64,000 nucleotides of DNA from Aphrocallistes beatrix (GCA_963281255.1 OY725490.1:3968001-4032000), one strand, 5' to 3'. Positions 42,973-54,473 are shown, counted from the first letter of the stretch. A program made the numbers and translations. Notes: generated by a model not told the origin, from the letters alone.

Positions 42973-43047
42973 GATACAAACTGGCCTAACTTGGTATAGA
43001 GTCAAAATAGAGTGGACTGTCCAGGTAGTTTAGTAGTCCATGGTATG

Positions 43048-44938
43048 GCTTACAGCATATATCAAGAATATAGATATATAAGATGTTAAGCGTGGGCAGG
43101 TAGTGCAATTAAAAAATATTGAGACATGCCAAACAGTTTTTGGTTCGCATTTCTAGTTTTTGAGTTACAGCGTCTCAAAGTCGGTTTTTTCCGTTTTTCC
43201 CTAGCACATCTTAATGGTAAGCCCTCCTCCACTCTGTGATTTTTTTGAAACACATGTTTGGATCAAATGCTTCGAAAATTTATTCATATATAGTCTATAA
43301 AATTTGCAATCGCATAGAACCAAAAGAAAGTTAAAATAACCAAAATTGTTAATTTTATAGGGCTTTGAAAAAAAATTGCCAAAAAACGGCGAAAAAAGAA
43401 ATTTTCTTTGGAAATCAGCAATAAAATCACAAATTTATAAGATATCTAAAATCGAGTGGTCCTACGCTCATCGCCTAATGATATGGAACAACTCCTGAAA
43501 TTTTCAAACCTCTATCTTAAAGCAATTTTGAGTTAAAATTTTTGAAAGACGGTCAATTTTGGAATTTTAAAGTCCCGAGATATAGGGATTTGAAGTTTTG
43601 ATGTTAAGAACGATGTAAAATGAGCTATTAACGATAAATAAAAGCATCCATGGGCATTTAATCGCATGTATACTAATGAATTAAATGTATTCCAACAGAT
43701 TTTGGTGAAAATAGCAAAATTATATTGAAAATTCATAAATTACCTTGATGCCTCTAACCCTGAATATTTTGAACCAATTAGGGAATATAATTCATATTCC
43801 TAGCACTACAAAGTATAATTCATCGGCTTAGAATGAATAAAGAGCTTCTAAAAAGTATATTAGGAAGTTAGAGCGAGAGTCTACGACTTTTAGTTTGAGT
43901 CTACGACTTTAAGTAGGATTTTCGAAAAATGCTACGTCATCACGTGATAAAAATTTAAAACTTTGCATTCCATTCCATGTAGTACACTTATTATTTAAGA
44001 ATCAGATATATACCGTCTTGAAAAGTATATTAGGAATTGAGAGCTAAGAATTTGGGTGTATATTTCCCGAGATATGGAGGAATCTGTTTTTGGACCATAA
44101 ATGGAGGGCTTTGACCGAGTTTTGGAGATAAATGCTTTGAACTTCCAAAATAATCATATTGAGTGCTTCAAAATTTCTGTATACATTGTTAGTGACTATT
44201 GCATTGTTTTTTGAGTATAATAGCTACTTTGGGAACTTATTTTATGACAAGATTCGCCATTTTCTAATATATTCAAAGTTCTCCATAGAATTTGTATTAC
44301 AATATAATCGATGATAACTCAAGAAATATTTACTTTTTGACAAAGATGTTTGAGGAACCTATATATTATCATATATATCCTTTCATTTAAGATTCCAATA
44401 GATTATATATCTTCAATACTTTTTAAGCATTGACATCGAGCACTTTCGGAGCCATAGAGAGGTTTGATGTCCGAACTTTACCTACAATATACTATAACTT
44501 ACGAACTAATGGTCGGATCTGAACAAATTTTTTTTTTAACTGTTCAGAATTCTTTTCTATACACAATAGCTAATATCACAACGGCCATTTCCCGAGCATT
44601 TTAGAAATGAAGTCCCTCNNNNNNNNNNNNNNNNNNNNNNNNNNNNNNNNNNNNNNNNNNNNNNNNNNNNNNNNNNNNNNNNNNNNNNNNNNNNNNNNNN
44701 NNNNNNNNNNNNNNNNNNNNNNNNNNNNNNNNNNNNNNNNNNNNNNNNNNNNNNNNNNNNNNNNNNNNNNNNNNNNNNNNNNNNNNNNNNNNNNNNNNNN
44801 NNNNNNNNNNNNNNNNNNTCAGAAATAAAATTCTGATCGTTTCAAAAAAAATTTTGTTCGGATCCGACCATTTGTTCGTGATATATCGCTTACTATAGGT
44901 AAAGTTCGGGCATAATATCTCCCTTTGCCATAGAGCAC
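43048..44938. repeat. GTTAAGCGTGGGC palindromic repeat, left part
   Basis: From GGCTTACAGCATATATC and GATGTTAAGCGTGGGCAGG it runs to the Ginger insertion site. The segment 43081-43985 is complementary to 50780-51620 across the transposon. An assembly gap lies inside. There is no coding capacity. Confidence 0.65.
44619..44818. other. Assembly gap (200 N)
   Basis: A run of exactly 200 N. The flanks (GAATTCTTTTCTATACACAA and TCAGAAATAAAATTCTGATC) have inverted similarity, so the gap lies at or near a palindrome centre. Open frames reported across it are meaningless. Confidence 0.99.
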
Positions 44939-45240
44939 TGTTGCATGAGATATTGACCCCCCCTCTAATAATGACCCCCCTCTTTAAGGAACCATGGATA
45001 CTCAGGGGGGTCATTATCTCATGGGGGTCATTATCCTACACGACCTGCGTGAGATAATGACCCCCCCTTATTTAGTATTATAAAATTAGTTTGTAACTGT
45101 AATGCAGTGAGCTCTTACCTCATTGATGCGACTTGATTGTTGTCATCATTGCATGACAGTTACAAACTAATTTATAATACTACACTTATTAAACCACAGG
45201 AAGCACTAAATGTTCTGGTATCTATTACGTTATTATTCTA
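44939..45240 (+). repeat. Ginger1 left terminal inverted repeat
   Basis: About 300 bp. The outer part has four or more copies of a GGGGGGTCATTATCTCA-type motif in both orientations, plausible transposase binding sites. The inner part has inverted TTAGTTTGTAACTGT motifs that form their own hairpin. Confidence 0.85.
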
Positions 45241-45350
45241 ATGAGTTGACAACGCACTAATAACACTATATAATATTGTTTGCAATGCATGGATATAAAA
45301 CATTGTGTATAATTTATCTTTGTTTATTGATTCAATTTGGAAATCTCAAA

Positions 45351-48300
45351 ATGGATTCAACTGAATATGATGAATTGTGTAATTATTTATTGCGCCAAAA
45401 GTACCCAGAACATTTGGGGAATTGTAAAAATTTGAAGAGGAACTTTCGACGAAAGGCATTAAAATTTCGTGTAGATGAAAAGAATGTACTTTACCAAGTA
45501 AGTTTTAACAATTTTCAATATAAACAAATAATTCAAATTCAAAATACAATCATTTTATAATTTATATTTTATTAGAAAGTCCAGTTACCAAATGGAACTG
45601 AAGTGTTTTTACGATATCCTCTAAAGTCAGAAGTGCCAGATATCTTGAAGTTATACCATGACGAACACCATCCTGGGATGAACGCAACTCTAACCAATAT
45701 CCGCAGGGAATACTACTGGATTGGGATGTGCGACGAAGTTAAACTCTACGTAAGTATAGTTATTCGTAACTAATTAATGATTCCTTTTGAGTTCCATTAG
45801 TTTTATCGGCCGTCGATAATACTTATCTTATTGAGTAATGTTAGATGATTTTATAGCCGATAGAAATCAATTCTGACCGATAATGCAAATTCAAGGCGTT
45901 TTAAAATCTCGCCATCTATAAGTAGTCCCTAAATTAAAATGTAAAATCTCTCAACTAAAGTCTGATCTTGTGTAATAAGTGTAAACATTTCATGTAGATC
46001 AGTGGTTCTCAAACTTTTTACAGCGCGTACCACTTCAAAAAATATTAGGGTCCCCGCTTACCACCATAATGATCGATATTTAAATTCACCCCCGAAAAAT
46101 AAACCATATGAAAAACACTCGTGAGATGGACAAAATTACAATAAATAGAATATGATTGACAAAAGTACAAATCATAATTTTAATAATATTCAAATTTTGA
46201 TATATTTTTAACGTAAAATGAGATACCTCCGCCTACTACTAGAAGGAGCTCGCGTACCACAGTTTGAGAATCACTGATGTAGATATTCAAGTGGTTCATA
46301 GACTCATGCCCCATACCAATTTTCAGGTTTCTATTATTTAACATTCCTCAATCAATTCGAATAGAATTTACAATATTTGAATTTTAATGTGGTATCGGAT
46401 AAAAATAGAGTCACATCCTGTATGCCAATGAGGTTTTCTTCTTTTAGACAAAAAGTTGCGATGATTGCCAGAAGCTAGCAGCTGTGAATACAAACCAAAA
46501 TCGTTTACTCCAGCCCATACCACCCCCCGAAAGGCCATGGCAGCATATCGGTGTTGATTTAGTATGCGACTTGCCAATTAGTAAAGATGGTTATTTACAT
46601 CTCTTAGTTGCGGTATGCTATTTGTCAAAGTATGTAGTTGCAAGGCCACTCAAGTCTAAGCGTTCCAGTGAAGTGATAAATCGACTACGCAACATTTACT
46701 TAACACTAGGTACCCCCCAAATAATACAACACGACCAGGGTCCTGAGTTCAGGAGTAAGGTTAGTAATTAGCTTTAAAAAATTGAATTATCATGATACAT
46801 ATTATTATTTATGCCTTTTTACTATCGTAGGAGTGCCAACAGTTCCATAAAGAATTAAAAGTAGACAATAGGTCAACAGCGGCTTACCATCCTCAAAGCA
46901 ATGGCCTCGTGGAATCTCATAACAAGATATTGAAAAAGTACGTCGTGATTGTATAGTTAGTTGGGGTATCCCCCTTTCTTGTATCAGGTCTTGAATGAAG
47001 TTATTTAATTATCTAGCAAGCTTGAGAAATTTCGATCCAACATGAATGTTGAATGGCCAGATCGGATATATGAGGCATGCTTAGCTGCGAATACGCACCT
47101 CAAAAAGGCTACTAAGACTACGCCATTCCGACTAATGTTTGGTAGAGATTTTAATCCTGCGTACCTGTTTCGAGCAAGCAACATAGAAGTTGAGGAATGT
47201 TCAAGCTCTGAAGATGAAGCTATACTTGAGTCTGAAACATACGAGAGCATTTATGATCCACCTATTAATGCGAACGATTGGATGGAAGATATGGATTCAT
47301 GCCGGAATTCCGAATGTGAAGTTTCCCAGAAAAATATTATCCAAGATCAAGCTCGTCAAAAGCGAATCTTTGATGCAAAGGTCCAACGAAATAGGTATTA
47401 ATTTTAAATAAACAGGTTCATAGCTCATCAGCATTACTACATGTAACTTAATAACTACTAGTATAAAGTGTATACAATTAAAATGAGTGTTTATGTGGCT
47501 GACTTTGTAAGTATCTGACTTGATATCATATTCACAACACCGCATGCAAAATTAATATTTGATATTCCGCATAGGTCAAACATCGAGGAGTCGGACAACG
47601 TACTCATTCGGAATGTAAAGAAGGACAAAAAACTTCCTGGAACGAAAACACAACCAAAATATCTTGGTCCATATGAAGTGCACAAAGTCACTAAAGGGCA
47701 TGTAATCGTTACAGATAAAATGAAGTCCAAAAAGGTCCCATTCCACCTTACTAAAAAATATTTGCAGCGCAATACACAGGTACTATATTTATTCAAAAAA
47801 TCAAGACTAAATTTGTATGTATCTGTTAGTTACTATTTCAAACTTGTATCATAGAAGAGTGATAAAACTCCAGCAGAAATGTCCATCCGGGTATCAAGGA
47901 AACGCAAATCATCAATGCCAAAACAACTCTTTCGTAAGGTAATTATCAGATGGAGATTTTATGTAATTTTGATTTTAATGATGGATTACCATTCTCTATA
48001 ATTTAGTCAAAAACTTCCCGTTCAACTCCACAAATTTCCAACGCGAGTGAAGAGCATTTGCATTCGACTAGCTACCAATACACCAGTGATCAATGTAAGT
48101 ATGTGTTCAAATTGTATTTATAACAATATATAGACTTTTAAATTAACAAGCACGATTCGCAGGCTTATTTTAGTACTCGATTGCTCCCAGCTACCTTGTT
48201 GATTGCCCCTTTGGTTTTTGACAAAGTATATTGATTTTACGTAAACCAACTATCCATTTTAAAACTCAAGTTGATTTTACAATTTATTTAATTCTTTATT

Positions 48301-50328
48301 GGAAAATTATGCACATTTAGAAAGTTGATTGGAAAGCTAGGCGAGGATGAAACCAAAGAAATATCGCCTAGATTCTATACTTAAAATATAATAAATTTTT
48401 ATTACGTTCTTGAATTACGTATTTTCACCCGATTAGGCAATAGGCAAGTACGTAATTGTGTGGTTGGAAATCTTAGAAAGCTGTCTGATTACACCAGTCA
48501 ACTAGTAATGAAATTACGATATTTTGTTCTAATTTCTAACAACTACATTTGCTTTAACAACAGACACAATTTTCAAGAAAAAAAGTTCACATTTGTAGAA
48601 CGATTAAATGTAACAGTTTGTAAAATAATTTTTAGCTTACTACTACGATGTATGGTATTTTTTAATTGATTAAAAAGCACACAAGTATACATAGATTTCT
48701 TATGAGTTCTGGCTCTTTGCGATAACCTCCCTCATGGTTAACTTCACTATATCTGAATACCCTAGTAACGATCAAAACGACGTTTTTGGGAATATGGATT
48801 CAGAAATTTGTTTAGCTTTTACTTGTAATGAAAAACATGGGTTTATCCAGTATCACATACCCGTTATATTATTTAGTAGTTGTGGTCAAATGATATTTAT
48901 GAACCTGTTGAGATTGGTATACTAAAATATAGTGATAATACTGCCAGACAACCAGACAGTAGATGCTCGATATACGAATAAGCTTTTGCAAAATTCCAAA
49001 TTTTATTGATTTTAAAAAATTTAGGTGGAGACGGTAATATTGGTGCAATGGCTGAAATTTTCGAATCTCCTGCAAAGCCACCTCACCTTTCAGAAGAACA
49101 ACAGCTCGAAATTATTAATGAGATCAAGCCTAAACTTCTGACCGCTTTAAATGAGGAATCATTTTTGTCTGATCTCCACAAACAGCTCGATGAAAAATCA
49201 AAGTACATGCGTTTTAATGACCTCATAGCATACCATCCCACAACTCCATTTGATTATAATTTCAAAGAAAAATTTGCTTGTTTAGCTTCCCAGTGGTATG
49301 ACGAATATCTTGTTTGCAGACAGATAGACATTAGTGATGCCCAGAAACGAGACTATCCTCTAACTGTTCTCCTACCAGTTATTCTTGAATATATCGCGAA
49401 TTCTCAGGTTATCTACGTCGAATCGGATATTGAAGATAGAGAACTCGGTATGGACGTCATATCAACCTCTGTTGACCTAGAATACAATTCGTACTCGCCC
49501 AGTTCTATGTTTGAAAACTTATGCCCAGTTTGGCAGGGACAATTTAATGACATCTCTCACCTCAATACATGCTCGATTGATAATCTAATTTCGTTAATCA
49601 GTCTCTCTCAAAGCAAAATAGAAGAAGCTCTCGATTTCGCAGAAATTTCACAAAACCCAGATGTAAAACATTTTTTTGAACTCATACATGCCCTAAAATT
49701 TGATGAACTCCGAGACTATATTGCAAGATTAATTAATATTAAAGTAACGTACGATGTTATAGTCAAACAGTATGATTTTTATGGCTCTGAATCTTCTTTC
49801 ATCAAAATACTAAGAAAATTTGGCATTTCCAATGACGTTTATTCATCCACTTTACAATGCTACAGTTGCTGTGATCAATTTACCATAACACCTCAACTGG
49901 GAAGCTTAAGTAATGTCACGTCTACCCTACAAACCAGCATTGATAAGAGGATTTTACCCCTAAAATGTAAGAAATGTCAATCGAATGACTGTAGTCTTGA
50001 GCAACTCTCTGGATATTTCCTTGCAATTCCTTCAATATTCATTATTGAGCTTGGTCATCTTCCTAATATTCCCTGCACCCCTCAAGATATTGATGAGATC
50101 ATCTACATCACTGATACGCGTAAAGCTCAAAATTGCCTCTGCTATAAACTAGCCGGATTTACAGTATCGATGGGTAACCATTTCTACTTAATAATACGTC
50201 TCAATGATGTATGGTACAAGTATAACGATATGCTATCACCTAAGCTAACAGAATGGCAGAAAGGTACTTCTCTAGGAAAAGTTAATACGGTTTTTTATAT
50301 TCTACATCCGGATTTGTATATTCATTAG
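45351..50328 (+). CDS. Ginger1 transposase: integrase fused to a USP-like protease
   Basis: Nine exons, all GT-AG and phase-consistent: 45351-45497, 45576-45749, 46448-46759, 46831-46937, 47017-47394, 47575-47779, 47855-47938, 48007-48094 and 49025-50328. They total 2,799 nt (932 codons plus stop). The start MDSTEYDEL has a good context (AAAATGG); an upstream in-frame ATG at 45285 is possible. Domains in order: an H2C2 zinc finger (YHDEHHPGMN in exon 2, CDDC in exon 3); a DDE integrase (IGVDLVCDL, IQHDQGPEF, HPQSNGLVESHNK); a GPY-type module (YLGPYEV); a basic linker (SRKRKSS); and a C-terminal cysteine-protease-like domain. No internal stop was found. Integrase would catalyse strand transfer; the protease role is unknown. 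Confidence 0.82.
46000..46276. mobile_element. hAT-like MITE in a Ginger1 intron
   Basis: The ends CAGTGGTTCTCAAACTTTTT and CAGTTTGAGAATCACTG are flanked by ATGTAGAT on both sides, an exact 8-bp target duplication. It is 277 bp and lies in intron 2 of the transposase gene, so it need not disrupt the protein. Confidence 0.9.
49025..50328 (+). CDS. Ginger1 last exon: USP/USPL1-like protease domain
   Basis: The exon begins after TTTTAAAAAATTTAG and completes a Cys codon split from exon 8. The catalytic Cys candidate is in HLNTCSIDNLISLI near 49570. A zinc ribbon follows (CYSCC near 49860 and LKCKKCQ near 49970). The His box is SMGNHFYLIIRLNDVWYKYND near 50170-50230, with the likely third residue in YND. 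This order (Cys box, CxxC pair, CxxC, His box with a W-Y-x-x-x-D) is the plan of ubiquitin-specific proteases and of the related SUMO protease USPL1. Whether the substrate would be ubiquitin, SUMO or neither cannot be read from sequence. All catalytic positions appear intact. Confidence 0.7.
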
Positions 50329-50455
50329 TTGTTAATTCATTTCTGTCTCCTCTCTTGATATATTCCTAAATTTTGCTGTTCCCAAAAGTAATTTAATCCA
50401 ATCAATTGGTATTACTTGTCTTTCATTACTAATCTAGAATTATTGCGTAGTAAGC

Positions 50456-50775
50456 TAGAATAATAACGTAATAGATACCAGAACATTTAGTGCTTCCTGT
50501 GGTTTAATAAGTGTAGTATTATAAATTAGTTTGTAACTGTCATGCAATGATGACAACAATCAAGTCGCATCAATGAGGTAAGAGCTCACTGATGTTGCAG
50601 AATTCAGCATAATTATTATTGAACATGATGAAGCTTAATTAATAAGGGGGGGTCATTATCTCACGCAACTCGTGTAGGATAATGACCCCCATGAGATAAT
50701 GACCCCCCTGAGTATCCATGGTTCCTTTAAGAGGGGGGGTCATTATTAGAGGGGGGGTCAATATCTCATGCAACA
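50456..50775 (-). repeat. Ginger1 right terminal inverted repeat
   Basis: Inverse of 44939-45240, with a small extra segment near 50594-50640. High identity between the two ends suggests recent insertion. Confidence 0.85.
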
Positions 50776-51690
50776 GCACTACATCCTATGGAATGTAAGT
50801 TTCTGAATTTTGTCATATGATGACGTAGCATTTTTCGAAAATCCTAACTTGGAAACTAAAAGTCGTAGACTTTCGCTCTAACTTCCTAATATACTTTTTG
50901 GAAGCTCTTTATTCATTCTAAACTGATAGATTATACTTCATAGTGCAAGGAATATGAATTAGTATTCACAATTATCTCAAAATATTCGGGGTTAGGGGCC
51001 TCAAGGAAATTTGCGGATTTTCAGGTTACTCTTTCTATTTTATGTAAATATTTGGTTCGAATATACCTACATAAATCAGCAGTATAAATGCGAATAAATG
51101 TCTGTGAATGCTTTTGTTCATTTTAATTTTAATAATCTCTATATCTCGGGACTTTAAAATTTCAAAATTGACCGTCTTTCAGAATTTTAAGTCAAAATTG
51201 GTTTGATATAGAGGTTTGAAAATTTCAAGAGTTGTTCCATATCATTAGGCGATGAACGTAGGACCACTTTATTTTCGATATCTTATAACTTGGTGATTTT
51301 ATTCCTGATTTCCCAAAAAGAACAGGCATTTTCGCCCTTTTTTGGCCCTTTTTTTTCGGACACCGATAAAATTTACAATTTTTGTCATTTTAACTTTCGT
51401 TTGGTCCTATGAAGTGGCAAATATGATAGACTATCTATGATCCGATTTTGGAAGCGTTTGTTTCCTTGGTATGTTCTAATTTCTATCATTAAGATGTGCT
51501 AGCGATAAACGAAAATGACTTTGAGAAACTGTATCTCAAAAACTAGAAATGAGAATCAAAAACTGTTTGGAATGTGCAAGTATTTCTTGACGGAGAGCTT
51601 AACATCTCTTATAGCTCTACTTTCATCGTATGCTGTAAGCCAAATCATATGATTTTTCGAGGGCGGTATCCTTAATTCACTAATTAACTC
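50776..51690. repeat. GTTAAGCGTGGGC palindromic repeat, right part
   Basis: It continues the sequence broken by Ginger1 (GCAC, then TACATCCTATGGAATGTAAG). It ends with GAGCTTAACATC and TTTTTCGAGGGCGGTATCCT, the family terminus. Confidence 0.65.
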
Positions 51691-52320
51691 ATAGTATTGA
51701 TCCTTAGTCAGCACAACGACCTTTGCTCAGAAATTTATGGAATTAATGATTCTCTAAAACGAACCTCTAAAGGATTATCCTTCAGTAGTATCAGGTATGG
51801 TGTAGATTTTCGAATTTCGATATTTATGCCTCAAATTCAATAATAGGATTCGAATGTTATTTGTTTTCAATTTTGTTTTGTACTGTCAGATTTATCAATG
51901 AATAGTCGTTTTTGTCAAATCGCATAGTGAATAGATGTTTTCTTTTTTATACATTTGGGTTTCTGCCCTGATTAAACATTCTGGCAATCCGTCAAATTTA
52001 GTGCTTGAATTTTCAGCCAATTTATAAATTGCCTGAAGATTTCAGTCATTTTAACATTTGACTAAGTGAATTAGTCAATTTATGAAATTATTGAAATTTT
52101 CAGGCAATTTATAAATTGCCTGATTTTACATATTGACGGTAGCATATGTACAATATGGAATTCTGATGAAAGGCTATCGACAAGAAAAGGTAACGTCATT
52201 CATCTATGCTTAAAACCTTTGAATGTTTGGTCAATCAAGACAAGTTTGTCAATAATACAATTTTTAGAAAAAAACAGGGATTCTTGTCCCGTATTAGGCC
52301 TATTGATATTCAGAGCAATA
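51691..52320. other. Intergenic sequence with small inverted repeats
   Basis: CAGGCAATTTATAAATTGCC occurs near 52103, and a partial copy near 52017. TTGACTAAGTGAATTAGTCAA near 52056 is palindromic. No gene seen. Confidence 0.4.
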
Positions 52321-52329
52321 TTATTAAAG

Positions 52330-52650
52330 GAGCGCACTCCTATTTTGAGAAGTGAGCGGAAGTCGGAGCAGCGCTCCTATTTTTGATGCGCGCTCTGAAC
52401 GCCTCTTTTATCTTTGTTTTCAAATTCTCGATATCTCATTTTTCTCAACGTTACTGAAATTATATGGATAAATGAATCAAATTTCTTTTAAAAGTATTTG
52501 GAAGAAAGCAATAGCGCGCTCCTTTATTTTAGTGGCGGGAGCGCGCTCACTTTAAAATTAAGAGCAGAGGCTGTAGTGCACTTCAATTATAAGGGGTATT
52601 GAGCGCGGAGCGGGAGCGCGCTCCGAATTTTGAGGAGCGCTTAATGTTCT
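52330..52650. mobile_element. GAGCGCGCTCC-type MITE, candidate
   Basis: A cluster of GGAGCGCGCTC/GAGCGCACTCC motifs in both orientations, around an AT-rich middle with CTCGATATCTCAT. Clear ends and a target duplication were not found, so its limits are approximate. Confidence 0.45.
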
Positions 52651-52659
52651 GTTGAAAAT

Positions 52660-53188
52660 AAAAATCTAATTTGGCCTGGGAAAATATGGATATTGGTGTC
52701 CCTAGATTATAAATAAATGCATAGTTTGTTCTACTTCATTAAAAGTTGAGTATCGCTCATCCCAAAATGTGAGGAGATTATTGTATTTAATACCCCATCC
52801 TCCATCCTAAAAATGGGATATTTATGCCTCTGCTAGATAAGTATTAATTAGTAAACAGTTAGATCCCTGTGCATTGGCAGCCACTTTGGCCGCCCCCCCC
52901 CAGAAGAAATTTCTAGCGCTGCTACTGGTAGGCATAGGTCGTTTAGCCAGCCCATAGTCTTAATAAAAAAGTTAGCACCATTGCCTTAGTGTATTAGAAT
53001 GCTTTGAACGGTCCATCTCGGTGCCATACAAGGTGCGCCAAAAATTAACTAACATCTAGTAATAACACAAAATACATACAGTATCGGTAAAACAATCGAG
53101 TAAAATGAAGAGTGTAGTAACGAGATTATTCGGAGGTGGTCGTCAAGGTTCTAGAATACGTAGTAATCATCTTGTTTTAAAGTGTCTT
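52660..53188. other. Intergenic sequence next to Ginger element 2
   Basis: No gene seen. The left terminal repeat expected for the decayed Ginger element at 53189-59647 was searched for here and not found. Confidence 0.4.
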
Positions 53189-53851
53189 CTAGGAGAATGT
53201 TGGAGTGAGACTGTTTATCATTGTAGTGACAGGTTCGTAGTGTTCGTAATAATTTGCGATGTATATGGCACTGTTTTCATCATTGCTGTTTGAAGAACTT
53301 ATCCGTGACCAGCGTACTTTTGGGATAATACTGTCCTCAGTTCTATATATTCTGTTGGCAACATATATATCCGTCTTAAGAAGTGAGGAGGCGGTCATCA
53401 GTTCAACGTCACTTCCACAAAAACCTTCGTTACACATGCATTTATTTCCAAGATATTCAGCAGGAGTAGTTGCCAGAACCTGTTCAAAGTACCAACTTAT
53501 ATCATCTTTCCCATCACTCAGCATGTAGCGGCATATCTCCCCTCGGAGTTTGGTGTGGTATTCTTCAGTCCCTGAGATAATTTTAGACAGACATCTGAAC
53601 ATGCAGTTGCCATCACCCGTAATAGTGTCGAACTTCCACGGCTCAAATAAACGCAACTTGTGCCTCTCAATCCTGGAATGTTGATCAGTTCGCTGTCGGA
53701 ATTTGATGTCTAACAGATTGCACTTATCTTTTTGCCACTCAATAGTGATGGGAGTTATTATAGGGTCGTCGGACCTTAGGTGGTGGAAATCGAGACGTGG
53801 AAATCCATCTGGCCTCAGAGTGAATAATTTATTTTCAATGAATTCCAATGC
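53189..53851 (-). CDS. OTU-type cysteine protease exon of Ginger element 2
   Basis: The frame runs from the acceptor CAATTTAG at 53852 to a stop at 53189 (about 220 residues) and is uninterrupted. ITGDGNCMFRCLSKIISG near 53590-53640 holds the D-G-N-C catalytic signature of ovarian-tumour (OTU) deubiquitinases. DVELMTASSLLKTDIYV near 53370 and IYIANYYEHYEPV near 53240 supply the conserved middle block and the catalytic His. It sits at the 3' end of the transposase gene, the position taken by a USP-like domain in the element at 44939. An OTU domain is known in some Ginger1 elements. Although the rest of the element is decayed, this exon has kept its frame. Confidence 0.85.
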   Translation of the reverse strand, partial: ALEFIENKLFTLRPDGFPRLDFHHLRSDDPIITPITIEWQKDKCNLLDIKFRQRTDQHSRIERHKLRLFEPWKFDTITGDGNCMFRCLSKIISGTEEYHTKLRGEICRYMLSDGKDDISWYFEQVLATTPAEYLGNKCMCNEGFCGSDVELMTASSLLKTDIYVANRIYRTEDSIIPKVRWSRISSSNSNDENSAIYIANYYEHYEPVTTMINSLTPTFS

Positions 53852-53960
53852 CTAAATTGAATGAAAATATAAGGATCTAATATCACTAGTATAATAGGTG
53901 ATTTCTATCATTAGATGTAATTCGTAGAATCAAATTATTACTTACCACTCCATATAGTAC

Positions 53961-54473
53961 TGTTGCATGAAAGAATGCCCCCCCGTGAAAAAATGCCCCC
54001 ACCATGGATATTCATGTATTATGGGGGGGGGCAAAATTTCATGGAGTTAGCGTGAAAAAATGCCCCCCCGTGAAAAAATGCCCCCACCATGGATATTCAT
54101 GTATTATGGGGGGGGGGGCAAAATTTCATGGAGTTAGCGTGAAAAAATGCCCCCCCGTGAAAAAATGCCCCCCACCATGGATATTCTAAAGTATGCCAAT
54201 GCTTATACAAAACATTTTGAATGCTATTTGGCTTCTATTCGTTTACTAAAGCATTGCAAATCAACAAACTAGTCGTGTGAAGTAATAACAATGACTTTCA
54301 TAAATGTATGGAATATAAATAGTATCAGCAATATTTAGTGCTAAACTCAAGAATATCCATGGTGAGGGCATTTTTTCACGGGGGGGGGGGGCGATTTTTC
54401 ACGCTAACTCCATGAAATTTTGCCCCCCCATATTTACATGAATATCCATGTGGGGGCATTTTTTCATGCAACA
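53961..54473. mobile_element. Ginger-type MITE
   Basis: It begins TGTTGCATGAAAGAATGCCC and ends with the inverse (TTTTTTCATGCAACA), flanked by GTAC on both sides (4-bp duplication). The left side has a direct duplication of about 80 bp with GTGAAAAAATGCCCCC and ATGGAGTTAGCGTG. The G-runs and ACCATGGATA motif parallel the ends of the element at 44939. It is noncoding and lies between the OTU exon and the next exon of element 2. Confidence 0.85.

Larger units (their letters stand above)
40640..43045. repeat. 2.4-kb inverted duplication
   Basis: The outer sequence ACTACCTGGACAGTCCACTC (40650) is complementary to GAGTGGACTGTCCAGGTAGT (43011). Inside are two Helitron-like copies in opposite orientation, and around the centre TCTCGAAAACTATTCATTAT faces its inverse. 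Two MITEs have inserted since. Confidence 0.6.
44939..50775 (+). mobile_element. Ginger1-type DNA transposon, apparently complete
   Basis: A 5,837-bp element flanked on both sides by GCAC (44935-44938 and 50776-50779), a 4-bp target duplication. It begins TGTTGCATGAGATATTGACC and ends with the inverse. The TGTNR start and 4-bp duplication fit Ginger1, a group of cut-and-paste DNA transposons with a retroelement-like integrase. There is no reverse transcriptase or other retroelement gene. It encodes one nine-exon gene in the same orientation and has itself been hit by a small hAT-like MITE in an intron. It is inserted in a palindromic repeat. Confidence 0.88.

Noticed and set aside
44601-45014. 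Open frames across the N run
   Set aside because: They exist only because the gap was translated as unknown residues.
44939-50775. Reading the integrase element as an LTR retrotransposon
   Set aside because: It has terminal inverted repeats and 4-bp duplications, and no LTRs or reverse transcriptase; the gene is a spliced integrase of Ginger type.
53105-53293. Plus-strand 62-codon frame overlapping the OTU exon
   Set aside because: Antisense to the OTU coding frame and without motifs.
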